Source of the DNA: Bradyrhizobium sp. WSM1417
Lineage (GTDB): Bacteria > Pseudomonadota > Alphaproteobacteria > Rhizobiales > Xanthobacteraceae
Assembly (NCBI RefSeq): GCF_000515415.1
Contig: NZ_KI911783.1
Coordinates: 3,586,392-3,650,391 of the forward strand
Length of the DNA stretch: 64,000 nt
Direction: 5' to 3'
Shown: piece by piece, positions 1 to 8,940 of the stretch
Layout: each line of letters starts with the position of its first letter
Numbering within the stretch: the first letter of the stretch is position 1
Notes under the pieces: model-generated
Seen by the model: only the letters and a program-made list of their open reading frames with translations
The model's database searches: none
Told to the model about the DNA's origin: nothing
Position numbers and translations under genes: made by a program

Positions 1-411
1 CAGGTCAAGGCGGAAGGCTTCGTCGAGGGCCGCCACATCGTCACCTGCAACGGCCGCCGCCTGCCGATGACCGCGACCGGCCGCTCCGGCGAGGCCGTGG
101 CCGGCGTCCGCTTCAAGGCCTGGCAGCCGGCCTCCGGCCTGCATCCGACCATTCCCGTTCACGCGCCCCTGACATTCGACCTCATCGACACCTGGAACGG
201 CCGCTCGCTCGGCGGCTGCGTCTATCACGTCGCCCATCCCGGCGGTCGCAGCTACGACACCAAGCCCGTCAACACCTACGAGGCCGAGGCGCGGCGGCTG
301 GCGCGCTTCCAGGACCACGGCCATACGCCGGGCCCGATGCAGCCGCCGCCCGAGGAACGCACAAATGAGTTTCCGCTGACCCTCGACTTGCGGTCCCCGC
401 TCCTGCAATGA
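1..411 (+). CDS. Transglutaminase/DUF2126 family protein, C-terminal fragment
   Basis: The reading frame is open from the first base of the window, so the gene begins upstream and only about 136 C-terminal residues are seen. The end carries the block [11 protein letters not shown] followed by [14 protein letters not shown], which I recognise as the C-terminal DUF2126 part of large (about 1,100 residue) bacterial transglutaminase-like proteins. The family usually has an N-terminal transglutaminase-like cysteine peptidase domain, which is not visible here. It is followed after 27 bases by an ATP-grasp/alpha-E gene and then a second transglutaminase, the usual company of this family. Catalytic residues cannot be checked. 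The substrate is unknown; a role in peptide or amide bond formation or cleavage is inference from the family. Confidence 0.8.
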   Translation, partial: QVKAEGFVEGRHIVTCNGRRLPMTATGRSGEAVAGVRFKAWQPASGLHPTIPVHAPLTFDLIDTWNGRSLGGCVYHVAHPGGRSYDTKPVNTYEAEARRLARFQDHGHTPGPMQPPPEERTNEFPLTLDLRSPLLQ

Positions 412-438
412 GTATGATGCGGGGGCAGGGAGAGGCGC

Positions 439-2988
439 ATGGCCGAGGGCGCAGCCGAAGAGGACGACAAGGCGGGCAAGGCGCAAGGTCAACGTGATGG
501 CCAGCGCCAAGGCCTGCGCGAAGGCCAGCGCCGCTTCGCGCAATGGGTCCGCGACTATAAGCGCCTGCCCGGCATCCCCGACGAGTTTCTCGGCCCGGAC
601 GGCAAGCCCCGCGCGGTCTGGAGCCGCTTCTTCGACGCCTTCGGCGCGCTCGCGCCCGACGAGGTCGAGCGGCGGTTCGGCATGGCCGACCGTCATCTCC
701 GCGAGGCCGGCGTCACCTATCGCGCGCCCGGCGAGAGCGCCGACCGGCCCTGGTCGATCAGCCATCTGCCGCTGCTGATCGACGAGGCCGACTGGAAGCA
801 GCTGTCCGATGGCATCACCCAGCGCGCCGAGCTGCTCGAGCTCGTGCTGCGCGACATCTATGGCGAGGGCCGCCTCGTCGCCGAAGGCGCGCTGCCGGCG
901 GCCGCGATCGCGGGCAGCCCCGAATATCTCCGTCCGGTCTGCGGCGTGCCGCCGCCGGGCGGGCGCTATCTCTCGCTCTATGCCGCCGATGTCGGCCGCG
1001 GGCCCGACGGCCGCTGGTGGGTGCTCGGCGACCGCACGCAGGCGCCGTCGGGTGCGGGCTATGCGCTGGAGAACCGCCTGGTGCTCTCGCGCGCCTTCTC
1101 CGATCTCTACAAGTCGATGAACGTGCCGCGCGTCGCACCGTTCTTCGAGGCGTTTCGCGACAGTCTGCGCGCGCGCGCCGATCGCGACGAGCCGCGGATC
1201 GGCGTGCTCACGCCGGGCAGCTTCAGCGAGACCTATTTCGAGCACGCGACGCTGGCGCGCTATCTCGGCTTCCTGCTGGTCGAGGGCGACGATCTCGCCG
1301 TCAGCGACAACCATATCCACATCCGCACGGTTGCGGGCCTCAAGCGCCTCGACGTGCTGCTGCGCCGTGTCGATTCCAATTCGCTCGACCCGCTCGAGCT
1401 CGAAGCCTCCTCGCGGCTCGGGGTCCCCGGCCTGATCGACGTGCTGCGCAAGGACGGCGTCGTCGTCGCCAACATGCCGGGCTCGGGCGTCCTGGAGGCG
1501 CGCGCGATGCTCGGCTTCCTGCCGGCACTCAGCCGTCGCCTGCTCGGTGAAGAGCTGAAGATGCCGCACATCGCGACCTGGTGGTGCGGCCAGCGTTCGG
1601 CGCGCGACGAGGTGCTGTCGCGGCTCGACGAGGTCGCGATCGAAGGCGCCTATCGCCGCGGCGTTCCCGGTTTCGACAGCAACGGTCCGGTGCTCGCGAG
1701 CGAGCTCGATGCCGCCGGGCGCCGGCGCCTGAGCGACGCCATCGCTGCGCGCGGCATGGACTATGTCGGCCAGGAGGTGGTGCGGCTCTCGACCATGCCG
1801 GTATGGGAGCAGGGGCAGATCACGCCGCGTCCCTTCGTGCTGCGCGTGTTCGCAGCCGCGACGCCCGACGGCTGGGCCATCATGCCCGGCGGCTTCTGCC
1901 GGATCGCCGAGCAGCCGGATGCGCGCGCGGTGTCGATGGGCGACGGCGCGCGCTCCGCCGATGTCTGGGTGGTCTCGGACAAGCAGGTCTCGACCGCGAC
2001 GCTGCTGCCTGCGGTCGACAAGGTGCGCATCCGCCGTATCGCCGGCGTGCTGCCGAGTCGCGCCGCCGACAATCTGTTCTGGCTCGGTCGCTATCTCGAA
2101 CGCGCCGAGGCGACGCTGCGGCTGGTGCGGGCGCTGGGCTCGCCGAGCGGGCCCAACAAGGGCACGGCGGCCTCGCTCCAATCGGCCGAGCGTATCCAGC
2201 GCCTGCTGGTGACCTGGGGTGCGATCTCGCAGACCTCGCGGGCGGCGCCCGGCCGCATCGTCGCCGAGGCGCTGCAGGGCCCGGAGCGTTTCGGCTCGGC
2301 ACTGTCGCTGGTCCGTGCGGCCCAGCGCACGGCGACCTCCTTGCGCGAGCGGCTGTCGCCCGATGCCTGGCAAGTCATCACCGAGATGGTCGAGCGGCTG
2401 GCCGTCGAGGTCGAGGACGACGACAGCGTGCTGAGCGCGGCCGAGCTGACCTTGCAGGAGCTCGCAAGCTTTGCCGGCCTTGCGCATGAGAACATGAACC
2501 GCGCCGCCGGCTGGCGCTTCCTCGATATCGGCCGGCGCACCGAGCGCGCCATCAACACCACGCGTTTTGCCCGGCAGTTTGCCTATGACGAAGCCGGCGA
2601 CGAGGATCTCGATATCCTGCTGACGCTGGTGGATTGCCAGATCACCTACCGCTCGCGTTATCTGTTGGCGCCGATCCTGGCGCCGGTGCGCGATCTCGCC
2701 GTGCTCGACAGCTACAATCCGCGTTCGGTGGCGTTCCAGGTGACGGCGCTGAACGAGCATATCGCCGCGCTGCCGAGCCTGAAGGAGCACGGCCTGATCG
2801 AGAAGCCGCAGCGGCTTGCGGTCGCGCTGCAGGCGATGCTCGCGACCGCGGAGGCCGAGAGGATCGAGGTCAAGACGCTGTTCGCACTGGAGCAGGATCT
2901 GCTCAGCCTCGCCGAGGCAGTCGGGCAGCACTACTTCCCGCACGGCCCCAATGCCAGCCGGCCGGAAAAGCTGACGGGGCTGGCGTGA
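439..2988 (+). CDS. Circularly permuted ATP-grasp / alpha-E domain fusion protein
   Basis: An 849-residue protein that joins two families often encoded separately. Roughly residues 70-530 form the circularly permuted ATP-grasp region (blocks such as YGEGRLVAEGALP, VLTPGSFSETYFEHA, MPGSGVLEARAM). About residues 540-840 form the all-helical alpha-E domain, which opens with RAADNLFWLGRYLERAEAT. ATP-grasp proteins of this class are predicted amidoligases that couple ATP to a peptide-like bond; the helical domain has no known activity. Its stop overlaps the start of the following transglutaminase gene, so the two are translationally coupled. The first 30 residues are charged, glutamine-rich low complexity (GQRDGQRQGLREGQRR), and the real start could be a little downstream. 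The product made is unknown. Confidence 0.85.
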   Translation: MAEGAAEEDDKAGKAQGQRDGQRQGLREGQRRFAQWVRDYKRLPGIPDEFLGPDGKPRAVWSRFFDAFGALAPDEVERRFGMADRHLREAGVTYRAPGESADRPWSISHLPLLIDEADWKQLSDGITQRAELLELVLRDIYGEGRLVAEGALPAAAIAGSPEYLRPVCGVPPPGGRYLSLYAADVGRGPDGRWWVLGDRTQAPSGAGYALENRLVLSRAFSDLYKSMNVPRVAPFFEAFRDSLRARADRDEPRIGVLTPGSFSETYFEHATLARYLGFLLVEGDDLAVSDNHIHIRTVAGLKRLDVLLRRVDSNSLDPLELEASSRLGVPGLIDVLRKDGVVVANMPGSGVLEARAMLGFLPALSRRLLGEELKMPHIATWWCGQRSARDEVLSRLDEVAIEGAYRRGVPGFDSNGPVLASELDAAGRRRLSDAIAARGMDYVGQEVVRLSTMPVWEQGQITPRPFVLRVFAAATPDGWAIMPGGFCRIAEQPDARAVSMGDGARSADVWVVSDKQVSTATLLPAVDKVRIRRIAGVLPSRAADNLFWLGRYLERAEATLRLVRALGSPSGPNKGTAASLQSAERIQRLLVTWGAISQTSRAAPGRIVAEALQGPERFGSALSLVRAAQRTATSLRERLSPDAWQVITEMVERLAVEVEDDDSVLSAAELTLQELASFAGLAHENMNRAAGWRFLDIGRRTERAINTTRFARQFAYDEAGDEDLDILLTLVDCQITYRSRYLLAPILAPVRDLAVLDSYNPRSVAFQVTALNEHIAALPSLKEHGLIEKPQRLAVALQAMLATAEAERIEVKTLFALEQDLLSLAEAVGQHYFPHGPNASRPEKLTGLA

Positions 2989-3863
2989 TCTACGACATCC
3001 GTCACGTCACCACCTACGAGTACGAGAGCCCGGTCAGCTTCGCCCGCTGCACGCTGCGGCTGGAGCCGAGGAGCGGCCATGGCCAGGAGCTGATCTCGCA
3101 CAAGGTCGAGATTCGTCCGCGCCCCGCGGAGCGTAGCGTCCGGCGCGATTTCTTCGGCACCCTGACCGAGAGTGTGGTGATCGAGGCCGCGCATCGCACT
3201 CTGCGCATCGATTCCCGCTCTCGCGTGAAGGTGTCGCGCCAGTCGCCGGCTCGTGACGCTGAAAGCCCGGGCTGGGAGAGCATTCGCGACATCGCCTTCG
3301 AGGCGACGAGCCTCGGGCCGTCCTCGCCGGTCGGCTATGTCTTTGCGAGCCCGCTGGTGCCGGTGCTGGGACCCGTCAGCGCCTATGCCGCGGAAAGCTT
3401 CGCGGCCGGCGCGGGGATCCTTGCCGGGGCGGTCGATCTGATGCATCGCATCCGCACCGAATTTCGCTACGATCCCAAGGCGACGGTAATCTCGACGCCG
3501 CTCAACGAGGTCTTCGTCAAGCGCCATGGCGTCTGTCAGGATTTTGCCCATGTGATGATCGCGGGCTTGCGCGGGCTGGGTCTGCCCGCGGCCTATGTCA
3601 GCGGATACCTCCGCACCATTCCGCCGGCGGGCCAGCCGCGCCTGCAGGGCGCCGACGCGACCCATGCCTGGGTGTCGCTGTGGTGCGGGGAGGAGCTTGG
3701 CTGGGTCGATTTCGATCCGACCAACGATCTTATGGTCGCCGGCGACCATATCGTGCTCGCGGTCGGCCGCGACTTTTCCGACGTTTCGCCGGTCGACGGC
3801 ATCATTGTCGGCTCGCCGAAGCAGAAGCTCGACGTCGCCGTCGACGTGCTGCTGGTGGAATGA
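2985..3863 (+). CDS. Transglutaminase-like cysteine peptidase family protein
   Basis: A 292-residue protein. I chose the GTG at 2985 because it overlaps the stop of the upstream gene and gives the expected beginning VIYDIRHVTTYEYESP, the N-terminal beta domain of bacterial transglutaminases. The papain-like core is visible: Cys in HGVCQDFAHVMI, His in ADATHAWVSLW, and Asp in WVDFDPTND, giving an intact Cys-His-Asp triad. It has no signal peptide, so it is probably cytoplasmic. It closes the three-gene set with the DUF2126 protein and the ATP-grasp/alpha-E fusion. In other genomes such loci often also encode the proteasome-like peptidase Anbu; no such gene follows here. Substrate and reaction direction (cleavage or transfer) are unknown. 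Confidence 0.88.
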   Translation: MIYDIRHVTTYEYESPVSFARCTLRLEPRSGHGQELISHKVEIRPRPAERSVRRDFFGTLTESVVIEAAHRTLRIDSRSRVKVSRQSPARDAESPGWESIRDIAFEATSLGPSSPVGYVFASPLVPVLGPVSAYAAESFAAGAGILAGAVDLMHRIRTEFRYDPKATVISTPLNEVFVKRHGVCQDFAHVMIAGLRGLGLPAAYVSGYLRTIPPAGQPRLQGADATHAWVSLWCGEELGWVDFDPTNDLMVAGDHIVLAVGRDFSDVSPVDGIIVGSPKQKLDVAVDVLLVE

Positions 3864-4079
3864 TTGCCGTTTTTGCCGTCCCGGCGACGCCCAGCCCGGG
3901 TGTGTCAGGCCGGCACCGCAACCGCGATATCGCGGGGCACAACCGCAACATATTTCCGTATTTTCGTTCCCGGATTTGGCCAGTCGGCCCAAGTTGGGCT
4001 AAGCTGGCCTTTGCGTCGAGGACATGAATGAGACGTCGGGAGTTGGCGTGGAACACCACCGACAAGCGGGGCTGCATCC

Positions 4080-4907
4080 ATGATCACGTTACCGAAACTG
4101 GCGGCGGAGACCCTGGAGAAGTTACTGGGATCGTTCATGCGTCGTCGGTACGACGAGTCCTACGCCAGAGTGCTGGAAGGCTCGACTCGTACGGCGATGG
4201 AATGCATCGGCAACAGCGACGCACTCTATCACAACATCGAGCATACGATGTTGGTGACGCTGGCCGCTCAGGCGATCCTGATGGGACGTAATCTCCACAC
4301 GCATCTTGCGGCTGAGGACTACATCAACGTCCTGATCGCATGCCTTGCGCACGACATCGGCTATGTCCGCGGTCTGTTTCCGGAGGATGACGAAGACGGT
4401 TTCATCATCGATGATTCCGGCACCAAAGTGGCGCTGCCGCGTGGCGCTTCGGATGCCAGCCTGATGATGTATCACGTCGATCGCTCGAAGCTTTTTGTAC
4501 GGCGGCGGCTGCCGCAAGTTCGGGGCGTGGACAGCGAGCGCGTCGCCCGCGCCATCGAAGGAACCCGCTTTCCGGCCCGCCAAGGGCAGGAATACGACGA
4601 CGACGCCTCGATCCTGCGCGCCGCCGATTTCATCGGCCAGCTCGGCGACCCCAACTATCTACGCAAGGCTAATGCGCTCTACTACGAATTCGAGGAAGTC
4701 GGCATGAACCGCCAGCTCGGTTACGATTCGCCGGCTGACATCGTCAACCGCTATCCGCAGTTCTATTGGAATAGCGTCGCACCGCACATTCAGACCGAGA
4801 TCGGCTACCTCAACAAGACCGAGATCGGTCGGCAGTGGATCGCCAACCTCTACAGCAACGTGTTCCGCGCCGAGCGTGACATCACGTTGTCCGGGCCGCA
4901 AAAATAG
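4080..4907 (+). CDS. HD-domain metal-dependent phosphohydrolase
   Basis: A 275-residue protein with the signature of HD phosphohydrolases: YHNIEHT supplies the first histidine, LAHDIGY the HD pair, and an aspartate in RAADFIGQLGD the last ligand. This order (H, HD, D) is that of the PDEase-like HD superfamily, whose members hydrolyse phosphate esters of nucleotides or cyclic nucleotides. The protein is soluble with no signal peptide or extra domain, so the substrate cannot be named. A 216-base gap separates it from the transglutaminase gene, and 12 bases separate it from the following hydrolase gene, so the two may be cotranscribed. No strong ribosome binding site is seen before the ATG. Confidence 0.8.
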   Translation: MITLPKLAAETLEKLLGSFMRRRYDESYARVLEGSTRTAMECIGNSDALYHNIEHTMLVTLAAQAILMGRNLHTHLAAEDYINVLIACLAHDIGYVRGLFPEDDEDGFIIDDSGTKVALPRGASDASLMMYHVDRSKLFVRRRLPQVRGVDSERVARAIEGTRFPARQGQEYDDDASILRAADFIGQLGDPNYLRKANALYYEFEEVGMNRQLGYDSPADIVNRYPQFYWNSVAPHIQTEIGYLNKTEIGRQWIANLYSNVFRAERDITLSGPQK

Positions 4908-4919
4908 CTTCGCTTTGTA

Positions 4920-5810
4920 ATGCAACAAAAAACTGTCACCACCGATATCCTCGACATCGCCTATCGCGAATACGGCGCGCCGGACGGCTGGCCCTGCATC
5001 ATGGGCCACGGCTTTCCCTACGACGTGAACGCCTACGCCGAGACCGCGCCGATCATGGCGCAAGCGGGCGCGCGGGTGCTGGTGCCCTGGCTGCGCGGCT
5101 ACGGGCCGACACGCTTCCGCTCCGCTGCGACCTTGCGCTCCGGCGAGCAGGCGGCGCTTGGCGCCGATCTGCTGGCCTTCATGGATGCGCTTGGAATCTC
5201 GCACGCGGTGGTCGGCGGTTACGATTGGGGCGGACGCGCGGCCTGCGTGGTCTCGGTGCTGCATCCGGAGCGCGTGATCGGCCTCGTCTCGGGCAATTCC
5301 TACAACATCCAGAACATCGCGCGTTCGATGGAGCCGGCTTCGCCAGCGGAGGAGTCGGCGCTCTGGTATCAATATCTCTTCCACAATGATCGCGGCCGCC
5401 GCGCGCTGGAGCGCAACCGGCGCGGTTTTGCGCGCCAGCTCTGGTCGATGTGGTCGCCGACATGGGCCTTCGACGACGCGACGTTCAAGACCAGCGCCAT
5501 GTCGTTCGACAATCCCGATTTCGTCGATGTCGTGATCCACTCCTATCGACATCGTTACGCGCTGGTCGCGGGCGATCCCGCCTATGCCGCGATCGAGGCG
5601 AAGCTCGCCGCCCAGCCGCCGGTTCGGGTGCCGACCATCGCGATCGACGGTGACAGCGACGGCGTCAATTCCGGCACCGCGCACCATGCACGCAAATTCG
5701 AGGGCTTTTTCGAGCGGCGCGTCTTTGCAGGGGCCGGCCACAATTTACCGCAGGAGCGGCCGGCCGAATGGGCGCAGGCCGTGCTCGATGTGCGGAAAGC
5801 GGCCTCATAG
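4920..5810 (+). CDS. Alpha/beta hydrolase of the epoxide hydrolase/dehalogenase type
   Basis: A 296-residue alpha/beta hydrolase. The oxyanion-hole block GHGFPYD is followed by the nucleophile elbow VGGYDWGG, where Asp102 takes the nucleophile position; this points to the epoxide hydrolase/haloalkane dehalogenase branch rather than serine esterases. The catalytic histidine is in [11 protein letters not shown] near the C-terminus, and a cap region with many Trp and Arg lies between. No signal peptide is present. It starts 12 bases after the HD-domain gene, but no good ribosome binding site precedes the ATG. The natural substrate cannot be deduced. Some members of this branch with an Asp nucleophile act on other substrates, so epoxide hydrolysis is only the leading guess. 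Confidence 0.78.
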   Translation: MQQKTVTTDILDIAYREYGAPDGWPCIMGHGFPYDVNAYAETAPIMAQAGARVLVPWLRGYGPTRFRSAATLRSGEQAALGADLLAFMDALGISHAVVGGYDWGGRAACVVSVLHPERVIGLVSGNSYNIQNIARSMEPASPAEESALWYQYLFHNDRGRRALERNRRGFARQLWSMWSPTWAFDDATFKTSAMSFDNPDFVDVVIHSYRHRYALVAGDPAYAAIEAKLAAQPPVRVPTIAIDGDSDGVNSGTAHHARKFEGFFERRVFAGAGHNLPQERPAEWAQAVLDVRKAAS

Positions 5811-5947
5811 AGCCGGGTTTCCCGTCCCCATTGTCTTGCCGCTCTCGCAGCTTCCGATTTTTCCTGATCCCGGGAACCTTTTCCGATCGCAGCCGTCCAA
5901 GCTGTGGGCCGCGTTCTGTTTGCGGTTCGTTGCAGGGGAGGTTTTCG

Positions 5948-6574
5948 ATGAAGACGCAAACGCGCAGGCTGGAACGTGTCGCGGTCGCGCAGGCGCCGAG
6001 CGAGCGGCCTGAGAGGGCGGAGGTCGAGCAGGCGATCCGCACCATGATCCGCTGGGCCGGCGACGATCCCGCGCGCGACGGTCTGCGCGACACGCCGGAC
6101 CGGGTCGCGCGCGCCTTCGAGGAGTATTTCTCCGGCTATGCGCAGGATCCGACCGAAATCCTGCAAAAGACGTTTGAGGAGATCGAAGGCTATGACGAGA
6201 TGATCGTCCTGCGCGGCGTTCGCTTCGAAAGCCATTGCGAGCACCACATGGCGCCGATCGTCGGCCGCGCCTGGGTCGCCTATATCCCGCGAGGGCGCGT
6301 GGTCGGTATCAGCAAGCTTGCGCGCGTGGTCGACGTCTACGCGAAACGTCTCCAGATTCAGGAGAAGATGACGGCGCAGATCGCCAACACGATCAACGAC
6401 GTGCTCCAGCCGGAAGGCGTCGGGGTCATCATCAAGGCAACCCATCACTGCATGACCACGCGCGGCGCGCACAAGCCCGGGACCGATCTCGTCACCAGCC
6501 GCATGCTCGGCGTGTTCCGCGACAATGCGTTGACGCGCCAGGAGCTGCTGGGGCTGGCCAATTCGGACGATTGA
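5948..6574 (+). CDS. folE: GTP cyclohydrolase I
   Basis: Converts GTP to 7,8-dihydroneopterin triphosphate, the first step of folate (and pterin) synthesis, as a zinc-dependent homodecamer in the cytoplasm. The 208-residue product has the family blocks in order: [19 protein letters not shown], the zinc Cys-His block [13 protein letters not shown], a central [10 protein letters not shown] block, and the second zinc Cys in HHCMTTRGA. The frame is open further upstream to 5768, but the ATG at 5948 is preceded by GGGGAGG at a good distance and gives a normal family length. It lies 27 bases before the Rieske-FAD reductase gene. A near-match to an EcfG-type promoter (GGAAC-N16-CGTC, 5873-5897) precedes it but misses a key base. 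Confidence 0.95.
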   Translation: MKTQTRRLERVAVAQAPSERPERAEVEQAIRTMIRWAGDDPARDGLRDTPDRVARAFEEYFSGYAQDPTEILQKTFEEIEGYDEMIVLRGVRFESHCEHHMAPIVGRAWVAYIPRGRVVGISKLARVVDVYAKRLQIQEKMTAQIANTINDVLQPEGVGVIIKATHHCMTTRGAHKPGTDLVTSRMLGVFRDNALTRQELLGLANSDD

Positions 6575-6601
6575 TCCGCGACGGCTCAAGGAGGCAACGC
6601 C

Positions 6602-8125
6602 ATGACCGAAGACAAGAAGCCAAGCGGGCCCGACTTGAGCCGAGGCGTGACGCTCGCCGAATTCAAGGACGGCAAATTGCTCGGCCATGTCGGCGAGGAA
6701 GACGTCCTGCTGGTGCAGGCCGGCAGCGAGATCTTTGCGATCGAGCCGACCTGCAGCCACTATCACGGACCGCTTGCAGAAGGACTGGTGGTTGGCGAGA
6801 CCATCCGCTGTCCCTGGCATCACGCCTGCTTCTCCTTGCGGTCAGGCGAGGCGACCCGTCCGCCGGCGCTGAATGCGCTGGCAGTGTGGGAGGTCTCGCG
6901 CGATCGGGACAAGATCGTCGTCCAGCGCAAGCGCGAGATGCCAAAGCCTCCGGCGCCTCACCGGACGGCGCCAACGCCGGAAAAATTCGTCATCATCGGT
7001 GGCGGCGCGGCGGGTTTCACGGCGGCGCAGACGCTCCGTCGCGAGGGCTTTGCCGGCGCCATCACCTTGCTCAGCAATGACAGCGCGATGCCGGTCGACC
7101 GGCCCAATCTTTCCAAGGATTACCTCGCGGGCAACGCGCCGGAGGATTGGCTGCCGCTGCGGGGTGAGGACTATTATCAGGACGCCGGCATCGATCTCAG
7201 GCTGAACACGAATGTCGCCGCGATCGAGGCGAAGACGCGCAGCGTGACGCTGGGCAACGGCGACAGGCTGCCGTTCGACCGGCTGCTGCTCGCGACCGGC
7301 GCCGAGCCGGTCAGATTGCAGAGTCCGGGGGCCGACCAGCCTCATGTCCACACGCTGCGCTCGGTCGCCGACAGCCGCGCCATCATCAAGGCGGCCGGCA
7401 GCACCAAGCGTGCGCTGGTGATCGGCGCCAGCTTCATCGGCCTGGAAGTTGCGGCCTCCTTGCGGGCACGCAAGATCGAGGTGCACGTGGTCGCGCCGGA
7501 CGAGCGGCCGATGCTGAAGGTGCTCGGTCCCGAGATGGGCGACTTCGTGCGCGCTCTGCATGAGGAGAACGGCGTCATCTTCCATCTCGAGGACACCGTG
7601 GAAAAGCTGGACGGCACGCGCGCGACGTTGAAGAGCGGCGGCGTGATCGAGGCCGACCTGGTCGTGGTCGGCATCGGCGTCAAGCCGCGCCTCGCGCTCG
7701 CCGAGCAGGCAGGGCTTGCGGCCGACCGGGGCGTCAGCGTGAGCGAATATCTGGAGACCAGCATAGCCGGCATCTTCGCGGCCGGCGACATCGCGCGCTG
7801 GCCCGATCCGCATTCCCGGCAAACCATCCGCGTCGAGCACTGGGTCGTGGCGGAGCGGCAAGGCCAGACTGCGGCGCGCAACATGCTCGGCAAGCGCGAG
7901 CGCTTCGAAGCCGTGCCGTTCTTCTGGTCGCAGCACTATGACGTGCCGATCAACTATGTCGGCCACGCCGAGAGCTTCGACGACATCGCGATCGACGGCA
8001 GCATTTCCGGCAAGGACTGCCTGCTGAAGTACCGCAAGGGCGGCCGCGTCCTTGCGATTGCTTCAATTTATCGCGATCTCGACAATCTCAAGGCCGAGCT
8101 GGAGATGGAGCGGACACGCGGCTGA
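6602..8125 (+). CDS. Rieske [2Fe-2S] / FAD-NAD(P)-dependent oxidoreductase fusion
   Basis: A 507-residue two-part protein. An N-terminal Rieske ferredoxin domain binds a [2Fe-2S] cluster through C51-x-H53 (CSHYHG) and C70-x2-H73 (CPWHHACF). It is joined at about residue 125 to a pyridine nucleotide-disulfide-type reductase with an FAD fold (VIIGGGAAGFTAA), an NAD(P) fold (ALVIGASFIGLEVA) and the second FAD block (IFAAGDIARW). This is the AIF-like (AIFL) arrangement, also close to ferredoxin reductases of aromatic dioxygenases. No redox-active disulfide motif is seen. The start follows AAGGAGG. It probably moves electrons from NAD(P)H through FAD to the Rieske cluster; the final acceptor is unknown. 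It sits directly behind folE and may be cotranscribed. Confidence 0.9.
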   Translation: MTEDKKPSGPDLSRGVTLAEFKDGKLLGHVGEEDVLLVQAGSEIFAIEPTCSHYHGPLAEGLVVGETIRCPWHHACFSLRSGEATRPPALNALAVWEVSRDRDKIVVQRKREMPKPPAPHRTAPTPEKFVIIGGGAAGFTAAQTLRREGFAGAITLLSNDSAMPVDRPNLSKDYLAGNAPEDWLPLRGEDYYQDAGIDLRLNTNVAAIEAKTRSVTLGNGDRLPFDRLLLATGAEPVRLQSPGADQPHVHTLRSVADSRAIIKAAGSTKRALVIGASFIGLEVAASLRARKIEVHVVAPDERPMLKVLGPEMGDFVRALHEENGVIFHLEDTVEKLDGTRATLKSGGVIEADLVVVGIGVKPRLALAEQAGLAADRGVSVSEYLETSIAGIFAAGDIARWPDPHSRQTIRVEHWVVAERQGQTAARNMLGKRERFEAVPFFWSQHYDVPINYVGHAESFDDIAIDGSISGKDCLLKYRKGGRVLAIASIYRDLDNLKAELEMERTRG

Positions 8126-8142
8126 GGCGCGCATCCGGTCTT

Positions 8143-8156
8143 GATTTGCGTCAATG
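8143..8156 (+). promoter_or_regulatory. FixK/FNR-type binding site
   Basis: TTGATTTGCGTCAA matches the palindromic FixK2/FNR consensus TTGAY-N4-RTCAA at every defined position. It starts 110 bases before the HdeD-like gene. With a class II activator centred near -40.5, transcription would begin near 8190, which fits the ATG at 8253. This suggests low-oxygen induction of that gene. The site is seen directly; binding is inference. Confidence 0.7.
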
Positions 8157-8252
8157 TCGCTGCCCGCGAGGGCTGCTGTGCTGGCTGTCGTCCCGGTGCG
8201 GCGCGCGCTAGTCTGGCCTGTGCTCGCGGGCTTCCATGCAGGAGTGGCCGTC

Positions 8253-8828
8253 ATGACAAGTGCCTCGGATATCTCCCATCCTTCCGGCCTGGGCTCCGGG
8301 ATCTCGACCCTGCATGCCAAATGGGGCTGGATCGTAGCCTTGGGAGTCGTCTACCTCGTCGCCGGCTTCGTCGCACTTGGCAGCATGGTAATGGCGACGG
8401 TGGCGAGCGTGATCGTGGTTGGCGCCATGATGATCGTCGCAGGCGCGGCCGAAATCATCGGTGCGTTCCAGATGAAAAGCTGGGGCAAGTTCGTGATCTG
8501 GGCCTTGCTCGGCGTACTCTATGTTATCGCGGGCTTTCTCACCTTCGAGAACCCGCTGTTTGCTGCAGTGTTGCTGACCCTGTTCCTAGGTGCCTCGCTG
8601 CTCGCCTCCGGCGCCGTCCGGCTGTTTCTCGCTTTCAGCATGAAGCGTGAAAGTCCGTGGGTCTGGGTGGCGCTGTCGGGCGCCATCACGCTGCTTCTCG
8701 GGATGTTGATCCTGGCACGTTGGCCGGTGAACAGCGTCTACATCCTCGGCCTGTTTCTCGGCATCGACCTGATCATGGCGGGCGCGGGATGGGTGAGCCT
8801 GGGCTTCAGCCTGAAGCGGCGCCACTGA
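8253..8828 (+). CDS. HdeD/DUF308 family membrane protein
   Basis: A 191-residue integral inner-membrane protein of about six transmembrane segments (for example VALGVVYLVAGFVALGSMV and AVLLTLFLGASLLASGAV), with the internal repeat and GxxEIIGAFQMK-type loops of the HdeD/DUF308 family. HdeD of E. coli contributes to acid resistance at high cell density; the molecular function is not known. I chose the ATG at 8253 because AGGAG precedes it. An in-frame upstream ATG at 8154 would fall upstream of the transcription start predicted from the FixK-type box at 8143-8156. The box suggests oxygen-limited expression, a pattern reported for HdeD-like genes of rhizobia grouped with other stress proteins. 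Confidence 0.85.
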   Translation: MTSASDISHPSGLGSGISTLHAKWGWIVALGVVYLVAGFVALGSMVMATVASVIVVGAMMIVAGAAEIIGAFQMKSWGKFVIWALLGVLYVIAGFLTFENPLFAAVLLTLFLGASLLASGAVRLFLAFSMKRESPWVWVALSGAITLLLGMLILARWPVNSVYILGLFLGIDLIMAGAGWVSLGFSLKRRH

Positions 8829-8872
8829 TCAGCAACTCGACGCAAGACCCTCTCACGGAACTCCGCTGATCT

Positions 8873-8898
8873 GGCGTGCTGGCAAAAAGCAGCACGCC
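8873..8898 (+). terminator. Hairpin between HdeD-like gene and ABC binding-protein gene
   Basis: A perfect 9-base-pair stem (GGCGTGCTG pairing with CAGCACGCC) with an 8-base A-rich loop. No T-run follows, so it is either a weak or Rho-assisted terminator of the HdeD-like gene or a leader structure of the next one. Confidence 0.4.
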
Positions 8899-8940
8899 GC
8901 GCCTTCCGACCAGCGCGGCGATCATCACCGGGGAGAAACC

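Noticed and set aside
5873..5897. EcfG-type promoter before folE
   Set aside because: GGAAC-N16-CGTC misses the last T of CGTT, one of the most conserved positions.
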